Source of the DNA: Liriodendron chinense
Taxonomy: Eukaryota > Streptophyta > Magnoliopsida > Magnoliales > Magnoliaceae
Assembly (NCBI GenBank): GCA_003013855.2
Contig: ML058507.1
Span: forward strand, 4,340,001 to 4,404,000
Length of the DNA stretch: 64,000 nt
Direction of reading: 5' to 3'
A model generated the notes under the pieces. The model worked only from the letters and a program-made list of their open reading frames with translations, was not told where the DNA came from and did no database searches. The position numbers were made by a program, and so were the translations under genes. Below, in pieces: positions 12,207-21,648 of the stretch (positions are counted from its first letter, which is position 1; the number at the start of each line of letters is the position of its first letter).

Positions 12207-13644
12207 TGTTCACTTCCCCAAGTGTAGGGTTACGATGTAGTAATAATTCGGTAGAGACCGAGATCATTCTCAGGGACTTGTTAGAAATTCACAAAATTAC
12301 CTTTAATATTCTCTAATTGAGAACTAACCAAACAGATTTCTAGAATTGAATGTAGATAGAATTCTTAAATTAAAGGTGAATGTAATCAATATAAACGAAC
12401 ACTAAGGGTCCAAGGATCTACCTGTAGCAATCCTCGATGCATAATTTGCTGTGGTTTCCCAATTACACAATTAGAATCAAAATCAAATCCTATCTAGTCG
12501 GATGATAGAGCGGTTATAACATACAATTTGTCATATGTGTGATTTATATACATGATTCCCTCAATTAAAGTTAGGACTTGAGCACACTCAATTGCATAGG
12601 TCAATCCTAGTTCCAATAGATTAAGATCGCAATCGTAATCATAATCATTATTAAACTCTGCCACAAAGCATAATTAGATTATGATTTGAACTTCATTCAA
12701 ATCACATACACAATCAATACATAATTCAGAAATTAGAACAAAAAGGTAGAACTTTGGTTGAAATTCCCCATGAAAATCCAAGTCTAGAGCGTATTGAATC
12801 TGATTCCTCGGAGCGTACAGGTCTAGAACTGTACAAAACAATTAAGAACTAAAGCAATTCTTCCAGACATCCATGAGCCATCATAAGATTAAGAAAAACT
12901 ACTTAGAACTTTATTCAAACTTCTAAAAACCATTGTTCTTCAATAAATCCAACTTGAAACTAAAACAAACGAATTAAAGCATCTCAGATTCACTACAAGC
13001 TTCACCTCTTAACCCTAGTTAAGAGGTTTAGTCGTTCATGATCCAAGGGAACATGAAAACAACTAAAAACATGAACTAGAAAACACAAACTACAAGGAGT
13101 TGTGGAACTCCGATTTTGTCCTTCTCCACTTCCCACCTTCGTAGATCTCTTCTAGGATGCCTTAGCTACGACCCTTAGGTCCCCTTTTATAATGGAGAGG
13201 CTTTACCGCCTCAGAATCTTCTAGATTTGCATAGCACTTACGCACTTGTGCACAAAAATCGGAGCTTTAAGAGGAAGTTACTGAATTCCTGCTGCAATAC
13301 ACTGGCCGACCGGTCTTGACCGGTCGGACCCTTTCTTTAATCAGTCCAGAGAGTAAAAGTGTGGGGGCAGACCCCGGTCGACCGGTCCAGACCGGTCGGA
13401 CCTCATTTGAGTTCATTTCTCTTTCTTTCTTCTTCCTTCTTTGGTCTTCTTTCTTCTTCCTTCTTTGGCCCACCTTGGGTCTTCATCCAAGGGCTCTAAA
13501 TGGATCTTTTTAGTCATCAATTGGGCGAAGTCCCTCTCATTCCTACAATCATAAAACCATGCATTAGAGTAGTCTTTAAGCTTGAAACCCATGCATAGTT
13601 GGCGATGAAATAGGGTTAGAATATACACATTTAGGCGCACAACA
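12207..13644 (-). mobile_element. Athila-like solo LTR with perfect TSD AGGAT
   Basis: Read on + it begins TGTTCACTTCCCCAAGTG and ends GCGCACAACA. AGGAT flanks both sides (12202-12206 and 13645-13649). The sense orientation is minus, as in the LTR at 60720-62748, which it resembles (AGTAGTAATAA..TCGGTAGAGACCGAG start, Ser-like TATAAAAGG promoter region near 13185, poly-pyrimidine block). No internal sequence remains, so it is a solo LTR. Removing it and one TSD copy restores continuity of the antisense frame around it. Confidence 0.9.
13306..13399. repeat. Two ACCGGTC palindromes in the solo LTR
   Basis: CCGACCGGTC-TT-GACCGGTCGG lies at 13306-13327, with a second, imperfect copy at 13379-13399 (centre CA). 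They lie between the pyrimidine-rich block (13412-13475) and the TATA-like region (about 13185) of the minus-sense LTR. Confidence 0.9.
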
Positions 13645-13870
13645 AGGATGGAACCACTGTGGGTTTTGATCAGATGGCCGCACCACCTTGGGCGAGCTGC
13701 ACTTGCATTTACGTGTAGTAGCCATAGAACTTGAGGGACCAGTCTTCGAAGGACCAGCGTTGGAAGAACCACCAGCCACGAGTATCTGCATAAACACGTC
13801 GTAACATAAAAAAAAGTGCAAGTACTAGAAGAGAATACGTTCAGGTATGCATATAACTCTACATAACTCA

Positions 13871-14955
13871 AACTAAAAAGAAGATATCACATCCGATTTA
13901 ACGTGATCCAAAAATTTCAGGCATATAAGATCCAGCATCTCTCCAAGATTATAAACATCTACGCGTAACGGTTCAAAAAAGGAGGGAAAGACTGAACCCT
14001 GTACGCTCTATAATGTCAACCCATAATACCAGGGGAATGATCCGTCAAACCAAGGTACATGTATGATGGTTCGTGTTAGACATGTTGAACTAGAATGTCC
14101 AAAAATTGGGCAATTTCACAACCCCATAACTCAGTGCACACTAGCCCTGGTGCGTCCAACAAATGGACAATTTCATAACTCTGAAAATCAGTGTGCGCCA
14201 ACCCTGGCGCGTCAAAAAATCGGGCAGAATTTCCAAGTATAGCAACAGTGCGCGCAGAGCCCAGCGCGTATGATAATTCGTGTAAATTTACAAGTCCGAA
14301 CTTGTTACGCGTTGGACCTAACGCATCCAAAAAATTGGGCAGAATTTCTAAGTCCAGAATTTTTGTACATGCTGGCCCCAGCGTGTCGCGCAGGACCTAG
14401 CACATTGAATAAATCATGTAAAAAATTACGTGAACACGCGCTGAGGCTGGGGCGCTAAGAAAATGGGTTTTATTAAGGACACGTGAGTACGCGCTCAGCC
14501 CAGCGCGTCAATGAATCGGACCATTTCATTAAAGTCCAAGAATAGTCCGAGAGTGCATGCGCTGAACCTGGCGTGTTGAGTAAATCCAATAACTTAGCCA
14601 AGTTAACGTGCTCGATCCAGCACATTAAAAAATCTATCAAAGTATGAGATAGTGTGTGCGCTGACTCCAGCACGTCTAATAAATAGTCAAAATTGCCAAA
14701 GCACAATTCGTGATGCGCTAAGGGTAGCGCGTCGAAAAATTCATTAACACGAATTTTTAGATGCGCAGGCCAATAATTTGACTAGCTGGCGATAATTGTT
14801 TGACGTGCTGGCGATTTGTTTTACGCGCTGGCGAAAGCTGAAAACACTGAAAGTGAAAGTGAAATGACGGAAATGACCAGGACTCTTCTATTTATAGTGG
14901 GACCCGAAAAATCCGATGTGTTGCAATGAACAACCGCTTGTCCATCCCAACACAT
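13871..14955. repeat. Tat-1 3' untranslated tail with GCGCGTC minisatellite
   Basis: This is non-coding sequence between the antisense gene and the PPT. From about 14090 to 14830 a diverged unit of 55-80 bp recurs. Each unit carries an inverted pair such as GATGCGCT...AGCGCGTC (14712-14733), or the same arms with T replacing C. The spacers contain AAAAATCGGGCAGAATTTC-like phrases. The same kind of array continues inside the LTR that follows. Confidence 0.75.
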
Positions 14956-14967
14956 CGGAGGGGCATC
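14956..14967 (+). promoter_or_regulatory. Tat-1 polypurine tract
   Basis: CGGAGGGGCATC lies directly before the TGTTGGGG start of the 3' LTR. The same -GGGGGCATC form precedes the Tat-2 3' LTR at 36370. It is the expected plus-strand primer site. Confidence 0.8.
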
Positions 14968-17159
14968 TGTTGGGGTCCCAAAAGTCAGGATCCTCAAAAC
15001 AAGGATCATAAGTATGCAATCCATCTCATCACTGGATTTCTGGGCCAGTGCATCAAGAATCTTGACAGAAATTGCAATACACATTAGACTTTGCTAAAAA
15101 TAGAAAGTGAACCTAGTGGTGGGCCCCACCATCATTTATTATCAAAACCCTCCAAATATGGGAGGGTAAGTTCAATAACAAAAAAACATAGCCAGTGCAT
15201 CAACATCCATCGCGAAGCGGGCCCCAGAAACCATTATTTTTACAAGATAATCACAAATAAGTACGTCAGCGCATCATTAAATACATAGCCAGCGCGTCAT
15301 GAAAATTAGCCATTTTAAAAATGAATTTCAGGACGCACTGACACCCAGCGCATCAATAAATTTAGCCAGCGCATCAAGAAATTCAGACAGTTTTCATAAA
15401 TGAATTTCAGGATGCACTGACGTCCAGTGCATCAATAAATTCAGGAATTTCAGGATGCACTGATCCCCAGCGCGTCTAATAAATCAATCATTTTCAATGA
15501 ATTTTAGGACTCCCTGACAACCAGTGCGTCCCAAAAATCAGTATTTAAGCCAACTCATTATAGGACGCATCGACCTCTTTCTCGACGCGCTACACGTGGT
15601 AGCCTCCTATTGGCTGACTTCCGATATTTTCGAGTATAAATACCCCTCCGTTACTGTTCATTTGTATGGATCCAGAGAGAGAGAGCTTTGTCCGTTGGGT
15701 ATTTGACAGACCGCTGAAATCCCTTACCAGAATCCTTTTTTCGACCACCGGAAACCCTTTTCGATCACTGGAATTCCTTTATGACCGACGGAACTCTTCA
15801 CCGAAAACCCCAATTTTGACCACAGCAGGTCCGAGAAAAAATAATTTAAAATTGTACAAGTATAGTAGCGCATCACAAAATACATTGAATTAAATTTAAC
15901 TTATTTTATTGACGCACTGACCCTCAGCACATCAAAAAAATAAGCCAGCGCATCAGGAAAATCAGTCGTTTATGAAACAAGTTATTTTCGACATACTGGC
16001 CCCAACGCATCCGAAAAATAAGCCAGCACATCAGGAAAATAAGCCAGCGCATCAGGAAAATCAGTCATTTATGAATCAAGTTATTTTTCAACACACTGGC
16101 CCCAACGCATCAGAAAATAAGCTAGCGCATCATAAAATTCAACCATTTCCGAATTAAGTCATTTTTGGACGCTCTGGCCCCAGCACATCGGTAAAATCAG
16201 GCCAACGGATCACAAAAATTAGCACTCTGAACGTCAATTTCAGCATCCCCAAACCTTCATTTTGTGATATTTTTGGGCCCCGTTTAAAAGCCTATTTTGG
16301 GTATTTTGAGCATTTCGGACGCAATGGAGCAGTTAAATAACTCATCCGGACCACCTAATGAGAAAAATATAAGCCTTCAAAGTCCGATCTGATCCAATAC
16401 GATGAACAAAGTAATTTCTCAGAAAGAGACCGTCGGTGCCCAGAATCATACCAATGCATCATCATATGTACTATCATAATATGACCCGGATTCGGCTCTG
16501 GACTAAGCAAACAGGACTATGGTTAACACAATAAACCATATAGAGAGAGTTTTAAACTATTACACGGGATTTGTTAAAAACTGATACTTCAAGAACAGTC
16601 GATGCCCTACTCATTCAAACGGCATCCGCTAGTTGAGCTGCTCAAGTACATACAACTGCAAATCGGTCTTCCCGTGGTCACCCGTCACAAATGACGGGCA
16701 CAGACCCAGAGTCGCACCCCTCGGTTAAAAACCCGACAGTCTCAGCCCGGAGCTCCGGTCAAAACATGGGACATAAACATCTGACTCGTACAAAGATGGA
16801 TCAGTCCATAACAAAACATAACAAATACAGGTCTCTTTGACCACACAAAATATAGGTCTCTTCGACCACAAAATATAGGTTTATACGACCATGAACTCTA
16901 AGACTGTAGTCCCTGCTGACTAGTCTTATGCCTTTTGATCAAGGGTCATCGATCATTCAATGTGATTAAGAGCTTGTGCCAGATCACGGCCTGGAATGTA
17001 CAAGATCTCAGAATCTCTTGAATAAAGTTTTCCTTGCGATCTCTTCTCTTGTGTACTTTTATGAATGCTTGTGATTGTCTATGAATGTTTCTATTATTCA
17101 GAACCCCAGAACAACAAAACATAAGAAAATTACGTTTGAGCATTTTTCTAGTTTTAACG
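14968..17159 (+). repeat. Tat-1 3' LTR
   Basis: Starts TGTTGGGGTCCCAAAAGTC, as does the LTR at 52566. The 3' part aligns by eye with 54240-54656 (CTCCGGTCAAAACATGGGACAT, AGATCACGGCCTGGAAT, TTTGAGCATTTTT). The end reads TTTTAACG where the other copy reads TTCTAACA, so the terminal CA has decayed or the boundary is slightly off. A TATAAATA box at 15635-15642 follows a CCTATTGG motif and an ACACGTGG motif about 30-45 bp upstream. Confidence 0.85.
15240..16220. repeat. Inverted-repeat minisatellite in the Tat-1 LTR
   Basis: The unit resembles GACGCACTGACNCCCAGCGCATC plus an AT-rich spacer (AATAAATTCAG, ATTTATGAAT). It recurs about a dozen times on both sides of the TATA box at 15635. Some units form near-perfect stems, for example GATGCACTG...CAGTGCATC around 15410-15432. 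Arms vary between GACGC and GATGC forms. Confidence 0.8.
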
Positions 17160-17238
17160 GGATGATACTCGGTCTTTCTGAATTTATTACTACTTCACAA
17201 CCTTATACTTGGGGAGTGAAGACCTGAGATGCCATCAC
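17160..17238 (+). other. Short inverted fragment of an Athila-like LTR end
   Basis: Positions 17160-17220, reverse-complemented, resemble the start of the following LTR as read on + (CACTCCCCAAGTATAAGGTTGTGAAGTAG vs CGCTTCCCCAAGTGTAGGGTTGTGAAGTAG). It is therefore the 3' end of a plus-sense LTR lying head-to-head with the minus-sense LTR at 17239. It may be the original target of the Tat-1 insertion. Confidence 0.6.
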
Positions 17239-18973
17239 TGTTCGCTTCCCCAAGTGTAGGGTTGTGAAGTAGTAATAATTCGGTAGAGACCGAGATCGTT
17301 CTCAGGGACTAATATAGGAATTCTCATACTTTTGTCTAATAATCTCTAATTGAAGTCAAACTACAATAATCTGTAATTGTGAATGTAGGAGAATAATCTG
17401 TAACTTGAGATGAAATTAACAATCTAAAGAAGAACTAGGGTGCCGAGGATCCACTTGTAGCGATCATTGATGCATAACTCGCATTGGTTTCTCAATTACA
17501 CAACTAAAATCAAAATTAAATCCTATCTAGCCGAAATATGGAGTGGTTAATTCAGCAAAATAGTCTGTCCCATATGTTGTTCATCAACATGATTCACTCA
17601 ATTCAAGTTAGGACTTGAGCACACTCAATGTATAGGTCAATCCTAGTTCCAATAGGTTAAGATCACAATCATAATAATCATCAAACCCTGTCACAAAGGC
17701 TTAACTAAATTATGATTTGAACTTCATCCCAATCATATAAATAAGCAACACATGTTTCAGACTTCTCATAAAATGTAGAACTTTGGTTTGAAGTTCCCAC
17801 ATGAAGAACCAAGTCTAGAGCATCTTGAATCCGATTCCTCGGAGCGTACAGGTCTAAATCTATGCAAAACAACTAAGAACTAAAGCAATTCTTCCAAACA
17901 TCCATGAGTCATCATAAGATTAAGAAAAACTACTTAGAACTTTATTCAAACTCAACAAACCATTGATCAATCAATAAAAATCCAACTTGAAACCAATAAA
18001 AATGAATTAAAGCATCTTAGATCTACTACAAGCTTTACCTTTTAACCCTAGCTAAGAGGTTTAGCTGACCATGCTAAAGAAAAATAGGAAAATTAATGAA
18101 AACATGAAGAATTAGAAGTAAAACTAAGAAGAGGAAGTATAGAACTCCAAAACCAACTCCCACTATGATAGATCTATTCTAGGATGCCCTAGGAACGTAG
18201 TGGAGGACCCCTTTTATAGCTTTCAATCCTTCATAGTGCAGAATCTTCAAGAAATTGCGTAAAACTTACGCACTGCGCAGAGAAATTCGGACTGAAAATA
18301 ACAGTTTATGTACTTGGGCGATTGGGCGATTGATCGACTGGCTGGGCGATCAATTGATAGGTCCTAGCGATCAATCGATCAAGGTTGGGCGATCAATCGG
18401 TGAAAGCAAAAGGTGTCCAGAGAGTTTAGCAGGAATTTCAGAATTCTAGTGGCTTGAGCGATTGATCTCTAGAGCTGGGTGATGGATCGTTGGAGATAAG
18501 CAATGGATCGGTGTTGTTGGGAGATGGATTGCTGAAGATGAAAAGTGTCCAGAGACTTTTCACAGAAAATCTAGATTTTTTTGGTCGAAGCGATTGATCG
18601 CCCGGGCTGAGCGATCAATCGGTGGGACCCTCTTTTGTCTAGCAGCATGTACAAAATGGTCGATCAATCGGCTGGGCCTGTGGATCAATCGACCACCCTG
18701 GCGATCAATCGGTGATGGCCAACCGATCAATCGGCCAGGGTGGTTTCTTCTCTTCTCTTTTCTTCTCCTTGCTTCTTTCCTTGGGCCTTTAATCTTGCTT
18801 CTTTACTTTAATCTTCAATGTGTATTAAGCACCCTTTAAAGCTTTGAATCAGTGACCTCTCCATCTCACTCCTACAATCACAAAACTTGCATTAGAATTA
18901 TCTTTTAAACATTCAAACCATGCATAGTTAGTGCTTAAATGGAGTTAGAATATACACATTTATGAGCTCAACA
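17239..18973 (-). repeat. Athila-like LTR, minus sense
   Basis: Begins TGTTCGCTTCCCCAAGTG and ends TATGAGCTCAACA on +, the same family as 12207-13644. Flanks ATCAC and ATTGC do not make a convincing target duplication, so it may be an LTR left by rearrangement. A TATAAAAGG box on the minus strand lies near 18209. Upstream of it in sense direction (18300-18745) the palindromes are built on CGATCAATCG instead of ACCGGTC. Confidence 0.8.
18300..18745. repeat. CGATCAATCG-type palindromic repeats in LTR
   Basis: At least ten copies of GCGATTGATCG / CGATCAATCGG motifs occur, for example AGCGATTGATCGCCCGGGCTGAGCGATCAATCG near 18588 and a cluster at 18659-18740. Spacers contain GTGTCCAGAGAGTTT-like phrases. 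They occupy the slot that holds ACCGGTC palindromes in sister LTRs. Confidence 0.85.
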
Positions 18974-19364
18974 ATTGCCTTCCTCTTCATCTGGGTCAAA
19001 ATGATATTTTATGGTTTGTAATGACTGTTTATGAGTACTGATTTATGGTACTATTATAAACTTGATTAGTTGATATTATGTTCAGACTTGGTCAATATTA
19101 TTCTCTTTCTTATTATCTGCTTCCTTGCATATAGGGTTCTTCCTATACTTTGTCAACTTGTGACAAAAAGGGGGAGAAATATTGTGAATCAATGAACATG
19201 CTATGCTAGTTTGTATTGTAATTTTTTTAGCATATTACAGGGGGAGCGTACGGAGAGTGTCGAAATTAAGACCTTGTCAACTGGAGAGAAAAAATTATGG
19301 CTGTTGAGAGTCATTTGTTGTATATGCTATTTGATTTTGTCACGAAATTGACAAAGGGGTGGAT
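18974..19364 (+). mobile_element. 3' internal end of a Ty1/copia element
   Basis: Non-coding sequence with purine tracts typical of copia 3' ends: ACAAAAAGGGGGAGA (19163-19177), ACAGGGGGAG (19235-19244) and ACAAAGGGGTGGAT directly before the LTR at 19365. No integrase or RT remains. Confidence 0.6.
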
Positions 19365-20586
19365 TGTAAGTACTATGCATGTAGTATAAGTTTCAAGCAC
19401 ATAATTGTTGTCAAATTTCAAAGACAAAGTATTTAGTATAAGTTTGACTGAGTTATCCGAGAACCTTGAGAAGACGAGAGTTATCTTCGACATTCATCTC
19501 AAGATCAAGACTATATTAACTCTACAACAGAAGTTGCAGTAAATCTTTGAAGATAAACCATATATGCCAACTTTCAAGTAAAAATGACTATGAGGATGAC
19601 CCTGAGATAGGTGAATTTATATGGCTTTTAAGTTAATCATTCTAATCATCTTTTAAAATCATAGTACATGAAAATTTGGCTAGCCTAACCCTGTATTCGG
19701 TCAACCCAAGAATCTTCGACCAGCTCGTAAACTTCGACCAAGTTTCCAGTAAGCATAATTGAAAAATTCAGAGGAAATTCAATCAGCCCGACCATGTGTT
19801 TAGCCAGCCAAACAGGCTTCTGTTAGCCCAATGGTGTTCAATCAAGTTTTCAAATTTGAAATTGTTTTCTAGACCTAACTCAGGTCAGCCGAACCCTGTC
19901 TTGGGTTAGTCGAATTGCACTCGGGTCAACGAATCACATCTTGGGTCAGTCGAATTTTGAATTAATCCTTATCCTACAAAATCTAATAGTCGTTAAGATA
20001 AATCGGTTGGAATTTAGCTCAACTAAAGACCTAACTTTTTTTTCTATAAATAGGGCTTTTTCTCTCTATTTTTCATCAAGAAAAAGCATGAAAATATCAT
20101 CTCTCTCTCTCTCTCCAATGAAAATGCCCTCCATTATAGTCTAGTTATCTGCTCTTAATTCCTAGTTTATTATATAGTTATCTAAATTCTCGTCTCAATC
20201 AATATGACTATCTATGAGAAGATCCTTCTCAACTTGAGAATTAAGAACTGAAATTGCAGCTTTTAAGGAAACTCTTTTAAAAATCTCTAAATCCATCTTG
20301 TTCGAGCTATATTGGTTTATCTTCTTCGAAGATCGGATCGCTGCACCATTAAAGCTTCATCATCTTCTACTTCAAGAAGATTGGTAATATCCTTCCTCTT
20401 ATCTCTTTGGATTTTTTTGAGATTGCTTATGAAAATATCATTTAAGGTTTTTGGTGATAGCCTGTAAAAATCACTCAAGGTTTTATTATGATTACCCGTG
20501 AAAATCACAAATCATTGTATCATGTTTTAAAGATGAACCTGTGAAAACATTTGTTATAGTGGAAAGCCAAAATTACAAGGAGAAGT
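19365..20586 (+). repeat. Copia LTR, 5' segment (interrupted by Tat-2)
   Basis: Starts TGTAAGTACTATGC after a purine tract. It contains GGTCAGTCGAA-like repeats (19690-19960) and a TATAAATA box at 20045-20052 followed by a CT-rich block. Tat-2 is inserted after GAAGT (20582-20586). The LTR resumes at 37412 with a homologous end (TATTCACCCTCCCCTCTAGG near 37683). Confidence 0.65.
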
Positions 20587-21626
20587 TGTTATAGGCAAAA
20601 TGATGGAGATCCAACTTAGCTGATTTTATGCGGACACCCATCCGACTCTCGAGATCATCTGAGCGAGAGTCGCAGATCGAGTAAATACGGAATGCCCATT
20701 CAACTCTCGAGATCATATGCTCGAGAGTCGCAGAATTGGGTAAGTACGGGACGCCCACTCGACTCTCGAGATAAGCTGTTCGAGAGTCGCAGGATGGATA
20801 AATACGGAGCACCTATTCGCAAGGCCTCGAGCTCCCATAGCCGATAGTTAGATAAAGCAGAGATTCCCTTCTTGATCTGCGAGCAGACCTTCTCACAAGT
20901 CATTGAAAAGTGTTACATCTGAATGAGCGAGCATTTGGACTCGCGACCATATTCCAACATGCGAACAGCTTTTTCTGTGGTGACACCCCTTTGCCTTCAG
21001 TACCAGCACCCGATTCCCGTTGAACAGCTTGTCCAATCCCTCTGTGACACCAAGCAGGGCTACACCCAGTTCGGTGGTCTCCGCTCCTTCGGCGTCTCCT
21101 TCCTTTTCGCCGGTTATGACTCCAACTACGGCTTCCAGCTCTACATGAGCAATCAGCGCTATTACCACGCCTACCAGCATCCCGAATAGGTCGATTTTGG
21201 GCTTATCTTCTCTTGTGGTTCCGAATCTCAAGGGATTGTTATCAAGGAACGTGATTGCCAAAATAAGTAATTGGGTTAGATCTCGTCTTTAAGGATAAGG
21301 ATCTTATCCCACGAGATCAGCGGGATCCCATATCATACACGAAATCAGCGGGATCTCGATATCTTACGTAACAGATTGGATCGCTTCAGATCTATATAAA
21401 GGGATGACTCCATTGAGAGAGGTACACACAATATTCAATCCCTAGTCTCGCTTTGCTTGGATATTCTTGTTCTTCTTGCTTTGCCTGACTTAAGCATCGG
21501 AGGGCTAACGGCTGGACACCAGCCACCCTTAGTTGCTTTCTGTCTTCTTACAGTCTGGCGGAAGAAATCCTTGTTGGAGAGAAAGTGAACGACCGGAGGA
21601 TCCTGTTACAGAATCTGACGTTAACA
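20587..21626 (+). repeat. Tat-2 5' LTR
   Basis: TGTTATAGGCAAAATG...GACGTTAACA. The promoter region has TATATAAA at 21393-21400. Three inverted repeats lie near the start. The 3' partner is 36370-37411. Confidence 0.93.
20644..20789. repeat. Three CTCTCGAG-type inverted repeats in the Tat-2 LTR
   Basis: Stems lie at 20644-20671 (GACTCTCG/CGAGAGTC), 20703-20728 (ACTCTCGAG/CTCGAGAGT) and 20760-20789 (CGACTCTCGA/TCGAGAGTCG). Starts are 59 and 57 bp apart. The arms differ between units but stay complementary. The 3' LTR carries the same array near 36427-36572. Confidence 0.85.
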
Positions 21627-21628
21627 GT

Positions 21629-21648
21629 TTGGCACCGTCTGTGGGAAC
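21629..21648 (+). promoter_or_regulatory. Tat-2 primer binding site
   Basis: TTGGCACCGTCTGTGGGAAC follows the 5' LTR end by two bases. A TTTGGCRCCGTCTGTGGGAA sequence in this position is common in plant Tat elements. I do not assign the tRNA. Confidence 0.75.

Larger units (their letters stand above)
8079..13870 (-). pseudogene. Antisense gene of Tat-1: plant-mobile-domain protein with AT-hook-like motif
   Basis: A decayed gene runs opposite to pol, between integrase and PPT. From its N-terminus, a short exon follows an acceptor near 13789 (TTTATGCAG on the minus strand). The frame passes through the solo LTR insertion in register, then shows an AT-hook-like KRGRPK near 11975. A core resembling the aminotransferase-like plant mobile domain follows (YYETLRQRFRPL, SISLWDLYGIAGLPIRG, 11090-11660). 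Next come an acidic and Gly-rich segment (about 9650-9860), a Pro/Ala/Glu-rich stretch and a charged C-terminus ending at TGA 8079-8081. Stops are frequent, for example TAG at 9868-9870 and four near 11930-12070. Assignment to the mobile-domain family is by recall of family patterns. Confidence 0.65.
1..17159 (+). mobile_element. Tat-1: 3' portion of a Ty3/gypsy Tat-lineage element
   Basis: The window opens inside pol. In order come the end of RT, a first RNase H, a second archaeal-type RNase H, integrase, an antisense pseudogene on the minus strand, a polypurine tract and a 3' LTR. The second RNase H after the ordinary one marks the Tat lineage of non-chromoviral Ty3 elements. The LTR resembles the one at 52566-54656, so a second copy of this family starts near the right edge. 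Coding frames are full of stops and frameshifts, so this copy is dead. Two later insertions split it, at 1393-6284 and 12207-13644. The 5' LTR, gag and protease lie outside the window. Confidence 0.85.
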
